Origin: Haemonchus contortus
Taxonomy: Eukaryota; Nematoda; Chromadorea; Rhabditida; Trichostrongylidae
Direction of reading: 5' to 3'
Assembly (NCBI GenBank): GCA_000469685.2
Contig: LS997565.1
Span: forward strand, 4,552,005 to 4,616,004
DNA: 64,000 nucleotides
Positions within the stretch are counted from its first letter, which is position 1. Each line of letters starts with the position of its first letter. The translations under genes and the position numbers were made by a program. The notes beneath the pieces are model-generated. The model was not told the origin of the DNA. It did not search any database and worked only from the letters and a program-made list of their open reading frames with translations. Shown piece after piece: positions 32,601 through 44,219 of this stretch.

Positions 32601-35409
32601 GAATGGCAGTTTATAGAAGAACGAGTTCATTTAACAAACAATATCTCTATTTTGTTCAGTAATGTTTCGCCATATTCCTATAGGTTTCACTATCCCATTT
32701 CTTTAGAATGTTACAAACATACTTAGAATCGAAAAACCCTCTAAGGTGCTTTTTGCAGTCCTTCAGCGGATTGAACGATTCCTATTCAAGGGATTCTGCA
32801 GAAACCAAAACTGGGCGCTTTATCCGTCCTATATGGAGGATGTGGTATGTCGTCCCACCCAGGCTCCATTCATTTTTGGCGAATGAACAAAAATGTGTGT
32901 GGTCTAGAGTTATCCTGTTAGAAGTGGGTGTGTACCGATTCGTGCGATTCTGGGTGCGAGCGGCAAAGTGCGCGGCGAAATTCATGATGATTCGAACGAC
33001 TCTGGCGCCTTTCATTGGGGTACAAACTTGGAGTAAAACAGATTAGTAGGCCAGCTGATACTACTGATCCACTTTACTTCTAAATTGGACCAAAATAATA
33101 GGCGCTGAAGGCATCAGAACAGCTATGAATTTCCCGCGGCACCCAGAATCGCATGAATCGTGCGTCCCCCGTTAGAAGCCAACGCGCTTGCGATTGGCGA
33201 GTTCTGAGCGCTTCTGGTCAATCGCTGCCTTCAAATTGTCCAGCCGAGTACAGTACCTTTCCGAGGTCATCGTTTGGTTATGTGGAAACAACTCATAATG
33301 AATGATTCCCTTTCAATCCCATCAGCAACACAGGATGATCTCCCGCCCCCTGAACTTCGACTTTTAGCGCGGTTTGTGACGGCTCACTGGGAAGGCCCCA
33401 CGATTGTTCTCGCTCCACACTCTTAGGCACGACCCACTACTCGTTCCTCGTTTTGATACGTTTCAAAAATAGCTCACGCAATGGTCCTCAATTTTCACAC
33501 GAGTCGAGGAATGTTAGGAATCACACTCCCAGAAGTTATATAACTTCACAAGGTTAGCAACTTGATGTTTTGTACAGCAACTGATAAACCCAGGATGTAA
33601 AAAACGATGAAAACTTCCTGGACAACCCAAAAGTACCAGCCCTACTACTACTCTATACTTTGTTGGCTTTCTGATGATCGTCCTCCGATTACTGTAACTA
33701 TGACTGTATGTATTGGGTGTTTTACGAATCAGATTCGATCGATATCCTCTAGATCGATAGCAGCGCTAGGAACTCACGCCTCAACGATTGAGACTTCCGG
33801 GATCCATATGTCTTCGAAGCCCACATAGAGATGCGTGATTCCACAGAAATCATCTGGTGACCATTTTAGACGTTCATCTATCCAACCCTGAATAATAATG
33901 AAAGTAAAGGGGTTGCAAGGGTGCTGAACATCGAAGCCAGTTCTCTGCTCGGTAGTAAACTACTTTAGCACTTATTCGGAAGGTTCGAGCAACTAGAATG
34001 AATATGAAAATACTTAAAGAACCTTCTATTCTTTTGACATCATTGGCCTTGTATTCTAGAGACCTCTACCATAATCTGGAGCTTTCGAGAAGCAGTCACG
34101 ACCTTGTCCTTTCTTCACTTTTAGCTGGGCTATTTTTCATGGCATCGCTTTTTTCTACACATTTTTCCAAACATCCTTGACAAAACTGTTTCATCAGAGC
34201 CTACATTTTCCGATTCCGCATATGGCAGATAACCAACATTCCCTTCCCGTCCTCCAACTACTCTAAGTTTTTTTGGACTTAGTACTCACCATCTGATAAT
34301 CGAATAAGAAGTCAACTTTCGCTTCCATCTCGACCTTAAACGATGGTGTTTGATGGGATATGTTCACAATGATCTAATAGTAAATGCAACTAACCATGCG
34401 GACAAGTTTCAAGAATAGCAATGTTACCGAAACTTCGAATCGTGGGAAATCGATTCCATCAGATCTATTGCCTTAATAAGACCCTGTACAACTGCTGAAA
34501 GCGTAGTAAACAAGGGTAAGAAAGCAAAGCGTAAGGCGAGAGGAAGTGAAGTGCTCGACGTTAATCAAACTCCTTGTAAATGCAAATTGCATATTCCAAA
34601 TCTAAATTTTGCAAATTCCACGCATTCTGTTTCCTTTGAGAACCTTCAGTTTCTAGATGAGTATCAATTTCAACCATTTGCCTATCATTCAATGAGTTTT
34701 CTCACACATTAATCTAGCGGTGTCAGATATTGACTGATCTGTACTGTGAATCTTACATAAAGCACTGGCTTGGTTGATTTCTGAGCCATACAAGTCACTG
34801 AAAAGCAGGAAGGCTTTGGAATGAGTCAGCCCTACAAGTCATATGACTGACCATATAGCAATTCATATACATAAGTGGTTACGCAGTTCTGAGATCTGTT
34901 AGATATGATTTTATCAAATAATCAGGTCTATGCAATATCTAAATGTAAATTGTGTACCGATAGTAGTAACAGGTGATAATCGTTGATTGTAGTTTTCCAA
35001 AAGAGTTTTGTATAATCTGGCTTGTTCTCGTAGAAAATCTTCTCGATCTGAAATCAAACATCGGTTCAAGGGTGATTTATGTGGGAAATGAATTTGTTCC
35101 GTCATTCCATCGAAGAATATTTTAATCGGAAGCTAATATTGAGCTGATGATCCCTGGGAGTTCCCTCCTGTTTTGACTATTACAGTGTTATTAATTTGGA
35201 CAAAAATTTTCACACAATCCTTCAGGGAAATTATTTTAACGGAGATTAATTATGAGCTGAGTGTCTCTTCAGAATTGGTCTCTATCCTGTGTGAAGAGGT
35301 TGGCGTGGATCGACGAAGGTGAATAGAACCTACTAAGAATTGTACAGCAGTCAACGACGGTGTTGTAAATGGCTAGTAGAGCCACGAAGCTGAGAACGAA
35401 CGACCGCAT
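29619..35409 (-). CDS. Cys-loop ligand-gated ion channel subunit (orphan LGC type)
   Basis: Thirteen exons join in frame to 402 residues: 35409-35334, 35047-34958, 34471-34395, 34373-34290, 33887-33778, 32377-32332, 32198-32133, 32083-31958, 31861-31778, 31698-31570, 31097-31004, 29959-29833 and 29718-29619. The product is a pentameric neurotransmitter-gated channel subunit. Signal peptide MRSFVLSFVALLAIY; LYKTLLENYNQRLSP; WIDERLKW; Cys-loop C180-C194 with 13 intervening residues and FPFD; RNPSFY before TM1 (about 265-289); TM2 with LPKTEQLP (318-325); TM3 (329-348); TM4 (376-402). Vicinal loop-C cysteines are absent, so it is not an alpha nicotinic type. The Pro-Ala-Arg motif of most anion channels is also absent, so cation selectivity is only an inference. 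The TM3-TM4 loop is very short (about 25 residues). The minus-strand AATAAA overlaps the stop codon. Confidence 0.88.
32558..33632 (-). mobile_element. Dead mariner element inside an ion-channel intron
   Basis: The terminal repeats TTGGGTTGTCCGGAAAG (left) and its inverted, slightly diverged copy near 33614-33632 flank about 1.07 kb, with TA next to both ends. On the minus strand, pieces of mariner transposase are readable: LDNLKAAIDQKRSELANRK, WD with GIIHYELF, and a C-terminal ILKKWDSETYRN. Stops and frameshifts are frequent, so it is non-autonomous. It lies wholly between channel exons 33887-33778 and 32377-32332. Confidence 0.7.
32930..33170. repeat. Inverted repeat nested in the mariner
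   Basis: CGATTCGTGCGATTCTGGGTGC near 32937-32959 returns inverted as GCACCCAGAATCGCATGAATCG near 33134-33157, with further arm similarity around GAAATTCAT. It interrupts the transposase region that would carry the second catalytic Asp. Confidence 0.55.
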
Positions 35410-36554
35410 ACCTGACGTTGCTGGCGCTCAGATCAGAAGTCAACCTTTTTGCTCTACCTTTCATTGAATATTTGCGTTGGGCGCAACTTTCAGTTAGGAA
35501 CGAGATCGAGTTCCATGTTGACATGGCATTCATAACGTTACCCTCGATTAATTTGCTACTTGTTAGTTGAGGACATTGATCTTTTACCACATTATGGTGG
35601 ATATGAGGATTTCGGAATTTTTTATAAGATACTCTATCATTCTGATTCGAATCATGGAGTTGAAGGGTGTTGTTGTCTCATCGTCTCACTGGGATAGCTC
35701 GCTGCTTTTACATAATGTCTTATCCTATAGTAGGGATGAGGCAACAGGACGGTGTATCCCAAACATGACTCCATCCCATCTGGAACTTGTCATTAAGCAG
35801 TAATCAATCCCTTTTTTTGAATGCGTCACGAACCTGACATCAACTAACGATCGTTGAAGTTGCTAACGCCTGTGCCGCCCTCGTGGCTTGCGGATATTAC
35901 CTTTAAAAAAAACCTCATGAATTTCAGATCCCCATGACGCACAAGACGACATGTCCAGTCGACATTCTCCTTTTCGAAATTACTGTCAGTTCAGACAATA
36001 CTGCTTGAATCAATCGTGAAATTTTGGCGAAACTTCATCCGTTTTCGGGGGCGGAACTACGGAACTATGAAGAGAAGTGATGTTTAAACAGTGTTGATCG
36101 AGGAGGGATTTCTATGGGGTTCTGTCATATCGATCACGTCTATGGAATCTTGAATGAATATTTGTCTCGTTTAGAGGGATTTGGTAAAGAGTTTAATCAG
36201 CAAGAACTCGAAGTTTTTCTGAAATGCTCATGCGCAAATTGTGTTTCTGAAAGCGCCATAGCATAACTGAAGAGATGAGTACCTGTATGAGCATTGCGTT
36301 TGTATGCTTTTGTTTCTGTTCAAAGAGGTGTAGCTCTTGTTCTAATTTAAAAGTATTTATTAGCATTGAGAGACGGCACACAATGGCAAAATGTGCTACA
36401 AGAACTAAAGATGACCCTTTGAACCTTGCGTACCATTCGTAACTCTGCAAAACTTGAGCTTTGTTTGTGAGATTGTTAGATTACTCTAAACAAAAAGTCC
36501 TGGCAAAAAAGCAGTTTGAATCATACCTAGCTTTGATATTATGAGAGAATTGGT
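35410..36554. other. Intergenic, ion channel to SXP gene
   Basis: No gene is supported. The channel promoter should lie just above 35409, but no TATA box is obvious. Confidence 0.4.
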
Positions 36555-37463
36555 TTATAGCATTCCTGCGAGACCCATCGAAGGTTGGAAACCATTGTGC
36601 GGTCCATGTTGCCATCCTTCCCTGTTCCACTGTTCTTCATGACCATGTGGAAAATGCCCTTGTGGCTCTTGTGGCCAGCCACCAAAAGGTCCATCATCCC
36701 ATCTCCTGTGCCAAGGCTTTTCCCAGGGCCCTTCCCGGTGATGATCCCAAGGATGAGGACCATCAAATGGAAAAGGTCCGTCATGCGGTCTCGGATGAGG
36801 TCCATTGGGACCATCAAATGGGAAAGGTCCGTCATACGGCCTTGGGTGTGGTCCATGAGGACCATGAGGACCATGTTTACGCATGACTTCCATCATAGCA
36901 GCCATCAACACATGGAATACCTGGAAAGAGTCAGTCTTCAAAATTTTTCTGTCACCTATCACTCGTTTTCTGTGCAGGTGTCTGAAGATTTTATAGTTTA
37001 GTTTCTGCTCACCTGTGGGTGCTCCCGGTGGAATTTGTGCACGGCTTCCATCATGTCTGGCATTGTCTGCTTCTCATTCTTCATAATTTTTGTGAGATTT
37101 TTGACAGCTCTTGGTAATTCGCTAACCAGCTTGACTAGATTCTGGTTCATTTTTTCCATGCGCTTCTCTAATTTGGAGAAGAAGCTCGTAACTTCTTTCT
37201 AGAAAAGGAACATTTTTCTCTTTGGAGTGGAGTTGACTTTCTAGTAATGACATTCTTACCATTATCTTGTTTTTCTTTGCCCAAACCATGATTTGCTGCT
37301 TCTGTTGAGCAATTGTCAACTTCTGGTTGTGAAGAATTTGGTAATAGTCGCGTTGAGCAGGCCAGCTGACTTTCATCAGGAACGGCGGATGGAAAAGCTC
37401 CATCCATGTGAAGCCATGGTGGGCCGCTGTGACAGTGACGAGAAGTAGAATGAGAAGTTTCAT
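36555..37463 (-). CDS. SXP/RAL-2 family secreted protein (DUF148) with His/Pro/Gly tail
   Basis: Three exons: 37463-37260, 37198-37013 and 36920-36555, phases 0 and 0, 251 residues. Signal peptide MKLLILLLVTVTAA. The DUF148 core runs about residues 38-130, with YYQILHNQKLTIAQQKQQIM and WAKKNK, followed by a coiled helical second exon (KEVTSFFSKLEKRMEKM). SXP/RAL-2 proteins are secreted, nematode-specific and often immunogenic; the molecular role is not settled. The last exon adds a repeated, unusual tail in which GPHPRPYDGPFPFDGP recurs as GPHPRPHDGPFPFDGP, with many His and Trp. The plus-strand paralog at 59575 lacks this repeat. Exon 2 is exactly 186 bases in both paralogs. The start follows a TTTCAG acceptor by one base. 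Confidence 0.85.
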
Positions 37464-38504
37464 CCTGAAATTCGTCTTAACAAGTGGTAATTTTTTGGGA
37501 AATCCCAGACAGGTTCACTTCGGAAGAGTAGTAGACAAGAGGAGGCAAGAAAGGCTCAATGGATTAGCTCGCTCTTCGTTTGCCTTATATTGCCAGTTCT
37601 GATGCTGATCTGTAACAGAAGAGTTTATTTCAGCTAAATTTGTGCAAATATACCATTACTCATCGAAAATATTGGGAGTCAAACTCTTTTGAGTTTTGTC
37701 TTTTCACCTGTCGTTTGATAAATTTGACGCCATTTTCATTTACTCGAAATAAAAACTGCCTTTGCTCTATTATCTGGCTAGGGCCAGTCTGCAAATAAAA
37801 GCTTTCTGTTCGAAAATTATGAGCACTATGAATAATAAGTTTTTGCACTAACCGTACTCTTCTCCTTGTTGGCAAAGCTCATTCCTAAAGCTGGTGCCGA
37901 ATATCTCACACCTTTGATGATTTCCGCGAAACTTGATTAGGTAAATGAGGTACTCTGAAACTTTGAAACTTTATTGCATGTGCAGCGCACATAAATGGAA
38001 AAGAAATAAACTACCAGTGAAACAACAGCAGCTATCAGCAACAAACACAACCAACTGTTGAAAACTATTAATTCTATTAGAAAGACTATTAGAAAAAGGG
38101 GGATTGAGTCAGTAAAAACAACAAACAACAAAAAGAAGAGCAGATCAATTCATAGACTCTAACATTTGCCTCTTATTTAAGACCAGTCCGGCCACGCACG
38201 CTAATGCGTGCACCACATGCCCACCATTATCAGACGTCGTTATCACTAGACCTTCTTTCCTCCAAGGGTACATCATTAGTTGAGAATCCCAAACTATCGG
38301 CGGTCGGATGAGCTTTGACGTAAATGATATCAAAACATAAAGTAATCTTGATCTTCTACGGAGTTACAAAATTTGCTGGGTAGCGGTCGTAATCTATATT
38401 ATAGTCGTAATCATAAATACATCGTTAATACCACAGGAGTTAAATTCAGTTGATAAGGGCTCTTATCAGTCTTTATCAGCTGCTATCAGTTCCCATCATC
38501 GGTC
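37464..38504. other. Intergenic upstream of SXP gene
   Basis: A minus-strand TATAAGG-like motif about 120 bases above the SXP start is a possible promoter. A 64-codon very hydrophobic minus-strand frame at 37937-38131 could be a small membrane protein but has no supporting context. Confidence 0.3.
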
Positions 38505-38960
38505 GTCTACGATCTTGCCATACTCCACAACACATGCCAAACTGTCAAGGCTCCTCTATTAATGCCATCATTATAGTGGCTCTACGCTTTGCAGGATTTT
38601 CATTAGCCCTTGTCACTTTTAGCAGCCACTGACCTGGCACCAACCATTCTCGATCCCGTCACCGAGTACCTACGATCCTGTTACATCTTTCATAACCTAT
38701 TAAAATTCCAAGACTCCGTTACTAACAGAAAGTGGGTTACAGATCTAGTGGCTCTCGCCTTCTATGGATTCTTATCAGTCCCCATCTAATGCTATCATTC
38801 CCTATCACGAACCATTTACGGCCCTTCACATCCTACATCACCTACTAAAGTGTCAAGACTTCATCGTTAATACAAAGGGAAGTATGTGTCATGTGGCTTT
38901 TGCCTTTCAAGGCTCCTCCTCACTTCCTATCAATTGTTGTCACCTCCTACCCCCTACCAT
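38505..38960 (+). repeat. Degenerate tandem repeat, ~150-165 bp unit, about 3 copies
   Basis: Anchor blocks recur near 38511, 38674 and 38821: a CTACGATC/TTACGGCC start, a CATA..CCTA run, CAAG(G/A)CTCC-type text, then GTGGCTCT and a TATCAGT(T/C)CCCATC junction. Copies are strongly diverged. It may be old satellite sequence. Confidence 0.45.
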
Positions 38961-39126
38961 CAGTGTTCCCATCCTGTCATCTGTATTCCTTGCAAATTTG
39001 AATCTTCTAGGTTCAGTGGAACAGGAGTTATGAATTTCCGGTCAGACAAACACATACACAAACACACCAACAGACACACTTAGCCGATTATGTAAGTAGG
39101 ATAACGATGCAAGATCTGTTTAGGAG

Positions 39127-40060
39127 CTACACTTCTAGGTGAAACAACTTTCGTAGAATTCTGAGGAAATCGGCTGAAGCCCTGGCAGTGGAGAACCTGG
39201 CTCTGATACTTGTTCGCGGTCGAGGAACTGCTAATTTAAATTTATCTCCTCCAGTATTGGAACACCGTATTTGGAAGAATTCGTGATGTTGCACATTTAA
39301 CCTTCCTAAGGAGATTTTAAACATAGTAATAATATCCATCGTTTTTCGTCTCAGTAAAAGTGAGTCCAATCCCAATATTTTGTTTCTAACCACACTCCTT
39401 GGGACTGCATTGCAAGTAAATCCAAGTGCACGTACGAAGATTCTCCTTGTAAAAGTATTCTGTACAGATTCGATCTTCCTGATGTTCTTCTTTGAATGCA
39501 CGGTGAAAACCGTCGTTCCGTACTCTAGAATTGGGCGAATATAAGCTCTATATCCTTTAAGTAATACACAAGGGTCCTTAGTTAGGACACATCTCAGGAA
39601 TTGAAAGAGTCGTCTCTCTGCTTTAATCACTATGATGGAGCAATGCAAATGGCTGCTTCCATAGTCCGCCGGCCAGCCGGCGTGCCACGAGGCAGTGCTG
39701 GGAGGGGGGAGGGGAGGAGGGCGGCAGACGGTCGATCGAGGGGTTGAAAACAAAGAATAACAAGATCAAAAACCAAACAACCAGGGGTTCGTACAAATGA
39801 TTTTTGACCTTGTCTCTCCTTGTTTACAGCCCTTTGAAGGGGTTGGCCAGCTGTCTGCCTCCCTCCTCCCCCCTAGCACTGCTTCCGCCGGCACGCCGGC
39901 CGGCGGACCATGAAAGCAGCCAATCAAATGTCAATTTGTCATCGATGACGAATCCTAAGTCTCTGACCTTTCGAACTCCGCTAATAACAGAATCTCTAAC
40001 GTGGTATGGAAACGGTACATGTTTCGGCCCAAGATGAAAGACATAGGTTTTTTTTACAGC
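39127..40060 (-). pseudogene. CR1/jockey-like reverse transcriptase relic
   Basis: The minus strand encodes the C-terminal end of a non-LTR retrotransposon protein: VRKVRDLGFVIDDKLTFDWLL (about 39900-40000), then an insertion, then AYIRPILEYG, KIESVQNTFTRRIF and LLLRRKTMDIITMFKISL (to the stop at 39127). This thumb-region pattern is typical of CR1/jockey elements. The catalytic part is missing and the coding sequence is split by the foldback element at 39660-39912. It is a dead fragment and distinct from the RTE element at 5.8 kb. Confidence 0.75.
39660..39912. mobile_element. GC-rich foldback element inserted in the retrotransposon relic
   Basis: TGGCTGCTTCCAT, GTCCGCCGGCCAGCCGGC and GGAGGGGGGAGG on the left return inverted as CCTCCCCCCT, GCCGGCCGGCGGACC and ATGAAAGCAGCCA on the right, about 250 bases in total. 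The interrupted protein reads through on both sides, showing insertion. Flanking ATTTGAT and ATTTGCAT may be a degraded target duplication. Confidence 0.65.
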
Positions 40061-40319
40061 ACCTGCTTATATTGTTGATTGTTTATGTAAATAAAGAGTG
40101 ATGGGCAGTTTCAGAAAACCAATGTTAGCTTTTCAAGGCTTTGTTGTTATGTATAATCGCAAGGTAACCCATCGGAATTCGCCCATTCTTTGACGTTCAC
40201 TGGGCATTCCCAGTGTCATAGTCGCACAAACGATCCCACCATCCCAGTTCCTTTCACAAATAGATCCCCTACTTCTAAGAATCGAAACCAACCGCTGAAG
40301 ACTTCTTGTCTGACCCAAA

Positions 40320-40365
40320 TGGGCAGTATACATACACATACATATACATATACTTATATACATGT
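40320..40365. repeat. TA/CA-rich microsatellite
   Basis: A run of (ATACAT)-type units: TATACATACACATACATATACATATACTTATATACATG. Confidence 0.6.
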
Positions 40366-40683
40366 TCAGAGATTAAGAGTTTGACGTTCGTTTTCGTTTT
40401 TATAGTGTACAGACGTTGTTTCATATTGGCGATAATGGTGTCACGAATGGATAAATAACGAAGTAGAGAAGATTGTGAAATAGATTTGAAGCCATACATA
40501 GTAGAAATAAATACTCATTGATTAGTTTTTGTACCGATTTCTGAGGCTGTAATTTTTTGTACAAATGTACGAATTACGAATGAAGTGGTACATTAGGAGT
40601 GTTCTTCATTGGAAACGGTATTACGACCATTTGTTATACTTGCCATGAGATACTGCAGTGAAACGCTTGCTTTTCTTGTTTTC

Positions 40684-40845
40684 AAGGGCACAGTTTGCGA
40701 TAGGCGATAATTCAATGGGCGGGTATGTCAATGACGTGTCCGCCTCTTATTCGATGTCACGTCGGACTGTCTCACGTGACATCGAATGAGAGGCGGACAC
40801 GTCATTGACATACCCGCCCACTGAATTATCGCGAACTGTGCCTTT
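40684..40845. mobile_element. Near-perfect hairpin element, 162 bp
   Basis: AAGGGCACAGTTTGCG at the left end matches the inverted CGCGAACTGTGCCTT at the right. The arms continue through GGGCGGGTATGTCAATGACG and GAGGCGGACACGTCATTGAC to a loop of about 15 bases. High arm identity suggests a young insertion. Confidence 0.75.
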
Positions 40846-43511
40846 ACGTATTTTCTGACAGTCTGGGGCGCAGATAGTATGTTTTGACAGTACTCTATCT
40901 ACTGTTGTGACTTAGGACCTTTTTTGTGTCGAATTACTTGGGACCCTTAATTTTTGCTGCTATGAGCCTGTCACGTTGGTAGAACTTAGCGGGAACGTAT
41001 CAAACTCTTAACAGAAAGCTGTTGGTCGGGTAAAAGATCCCCAAATGAAGAGAAATAATCGGCTTTCTCCCATCTCCAGTAACAACTCTTGGAATATAAG
41101 ATTCGAATGGATTTGGTTCTTTTCCGGAATCCGGGATAGTATAATAGGATTCGTGTAGGAAACCCGGTTGTCCGCAATTGTCTCGAGTAAGTTGCTCCAG
41201 TGCAAAGACCGCTAGACCACCATCAATTTGAACTGATCCCAGTGTCCAAGTTGATCGTTTCTTCTGTTCCAGGCTTTTCCTCACTTTCTTTTGTTTCTAT
41301 TCTTTTTCTTTATTCTAACTTGTTCTCGGTTATTTCTCTATTGAATTACTCTTTCATTCTTGACATGCTACTCCTAAATATTTTTTTTATCAATTGCATC
41401 TACGTAGTCATTTAGAGTCGTCAACGAAGTTTTTGTGAACACTCCTTGGTTTTAAGGTTTGCTCACTGCAAACTGTCAAGTCTACGGGGTTGCAAGGCTG
41501 CCCATGTATAGCAATAACATGTATGAGACTAGAAAAAAAAGCGAACAGAAAACAGAACAAAAACTGTTTTCACATCACTCTATTGAAATAACTCGGATAA
41601 ATACCAATACTCAGAGAATATGGAAGAAAACAATCGAAAGGAACTTTATTCATCAGCTCGAAAGTGGGAATGTACAGTAACCCCTGACCACACGAATAAA
41701 GAGTCAACAAACTTTTTAGAGGATCCATCTCAGAGATCCTTGGGTAAATCTGCGCAATAAAGTTCACTGACCAGCAAGTAGGATTACATTTTGCTACCAA
41801 ACAGTGGAAAATTTATTGACCTGCGAGATCTTCGGAGTAGTGATTACGGTGCGAGTTTCTCGTTTCTGGAAGCAATGTCGTGATAAATGCACAAAGTGCA
41901 TTCAGAGCCGCAAAAGTAGCAAACATCAGCCCATGGAATATGCTATCCTGAGAAACACTCGTTTTGAAAAGCCGTGGTCTAGTTAGACGATGAAACTCCG
42001 TTCATATTGACGCAGGAATTTGCCCAGGTGATGATAGAAGAATCCCAACTAAGGTACAGCGTCAAAACTGGTAGTAAAGCAACTTCGTTGCAGCCGACTG
42101 CCTTTGATTACAGTTCTCGGGTACCCTTCTTGCTTCTCTACTGCAACTGGTGAAAAACACATTGAAAGAACACTGAACGCATAGGACTTACGACACACTC
42201 CACACGTAGCGCAACTGCACAGAACACATGTGATATCAGAATCAAGAGTCATTTTGGTTAACTTTGACTTACCTGTTCTATCTCCCGACGCAACATCACT
42301 TCTATTTCGACCGTGAAATCAAACAGCACATCGAGGATGACTTTCTTTGGTATCCGGTATATACTCTCTCCCACGATTCAGATTTTAAAGTCCCGTGAAG
42401 GTGTTATACAGTGATCAACAACTCCTCACCACCCACCTCGTGCGCCCCGCCCAAAGTAATACTTTTTATTTCGTGTGTATGAAAAGGGTATTTGGAGGCA
42501 CTCGAGTGCGTCTCCAGGTTACTGTATAAAATACAAACTCACTGGGCTTTGGGCGGACTCATATTAAACACCCACGCACGACACATACTCGCTAACATAC
42601 TTAGTCATTACTGGTACTTCCCTTGACTTCTTTCTCAGATGATGATCCCCACCGCCAACTTACTCTTCGAGAATGAACGGCCATCTGTACACTCTCCAAA
42701 TTCAACTAGTAGGTATGCCCTTGACCCATTGTGAATCATATTTTAGAGCTTCTCCGTGAAAATCCAACCCATGGGAACTTATCTCCACATAACCCTACCC
42801 CAAAACTCCCTCTTCAAAACTTGAGTGCCCATCTGTCTTACAACTACTACACCAGACTGAGTAATACATTCTACGCTTCTTGTCCCATATAGCTATAAAA
42901 TACACCATACAGCTTCCACTCCTCCCTTAAAAGCACTAAAAGCCTGCTATCCAGGAACTAAACCTGAGCACCGTCCGACCTGAGGCACCATTTCTTTCCC
43001 TTCAGCCCTAATGGTCGTTCTATGTTCACCCTAGGACTCTTTCACGCACTATAGTGAAAATATTTCCCAGAACCCGTAGCAAACCCTCCTCACATTATCC
43101 CTCACACCACTCTCCCTTCTCCCTTCCCTCTTTCCCAAACTGCCAAACCAGCACCACATCATAGAGGGGGGGGAGGGGTGGGGACGGGTAGAACCCTACC
43201 AATACATGGCCTCTAAAGCCATCCCATCAAATCACAAACACCCCATTTCTTTTTGAGATACGTCGTTTTAAAAAAACAAGCCCCGTTTTCTCTCCGGTCG
43301 TTATAGCAAGAAGAACAATCAATAGAACAAACACCCACCTAACTTGGAAAGAATTTCCAATGTAACAAATTACCCAAAAGAGTGATAGAAGAGCAGTGTC
43401 TGGTAAAGTATACTTCGACCGAAGTACGCTTCAACCCCCCTCCCTTTCCTCTTCCAACTCCCTTCTCAAAATTAAAGCCACGAACGTGTGTTTATAGTTG
43501 AATAGTTGATC
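40846..43511. other. Intergenic, no supported gene
   Basis: The overlapping minus-strand frames at 41000-41284 (reading VQIDGGLAVFALEQL) look protein-like but match no family I recognise. A minus-strand frame starting at 42252 (MTLDSDITCVLCSCATCGVC) has a good GTAAGT donor after 20 codons, but no second exon was found. The rest is low-complexity C-rich and A-rich sequence (42.4-43.4 kb). Confidence 0.3.
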
Positions 43512-43608
43512 CGAAGACCCGGAGGTTTCCTGAACTAAGGGCGAAGAACCGGAAATTTTTAGACTAAGGACGAAGATCCGGAGATTCTCTGAACTAAAGA
43601 TGAAGAGG
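43512..43608 (+). repeat. Tandem repeat, ~30 bp unit x3
   Basis: CGAAGA(C/A/T)CCGGA followed by (G/A)(G/A)(T/A)TT..CTGAACTAAG(G/A) occurs three times at 30, 29 and 30 bases, followed by the start of a fourth unit. Confidence 0.6.
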
Positions 43609-44219
43609 TCCATCAACCACCCGATACACCCAAAACCAAAAGTAAATGAGTAGTTTGCCTATGCTTTGTGCTGAGTTTGAGGCCTCTACGGCGAAAACCG
43701 AGAATAGAAAACCCGAGAGTAGAAATACTTTTATCACCGCCGAAGTCTGACGATTCCATTTGCGATCGTCCAGGCGCCTGCCAATTAAAGGCTGGATAAA
43801 GTGTCCATTTCGGCCAGTTCCTCTCAATCGCGTCCATTCCGTGCCATCATTTATTAGCGGTACTGTAAACTGTTAAATGCAGTTTTTTAGGGAAATCCGT
43901 TCAGCGGTACTGCTAGCTACACGATAGTAACTATTGGGAGGTGCACTACTGCAAACTATGTACACATGTTCAACTTCAATGAGAATACTGAGCACAGCAA
44001 TATCGATCGACGAAATGAAAATGCCTCGACGATAAAAAAATCAAAATCAAATCAATCAAAACGAAACATTTTTGAGAAACAAGAGAATATACCAAAGCTC
44101 CTAAGCCTGGCCGTATAAGGTGAAAGCCTATCAAATCAGGGCAGAACGCGACTTCAGTAGCGTTTTCAAGGAGGGTGAATGAATCAAATAAGCCATTCCG
44201 AAAAAGGCAGATTATTCAC

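Noticed and set aside
37937..38131. Hydrophobic 64-codon minus-strand frame as a membrane protein
   Set aside because: T/A-rich sequence readily gives hydrophobic frames; no acceptor, poly(A) or homologous context.
42049..42252. Cys-rich start exon MTLDSDITCVLCSCATCGVC with GTAAGT donor
   Set aside because: No downstream exon could be joined, so not listed as a gene.
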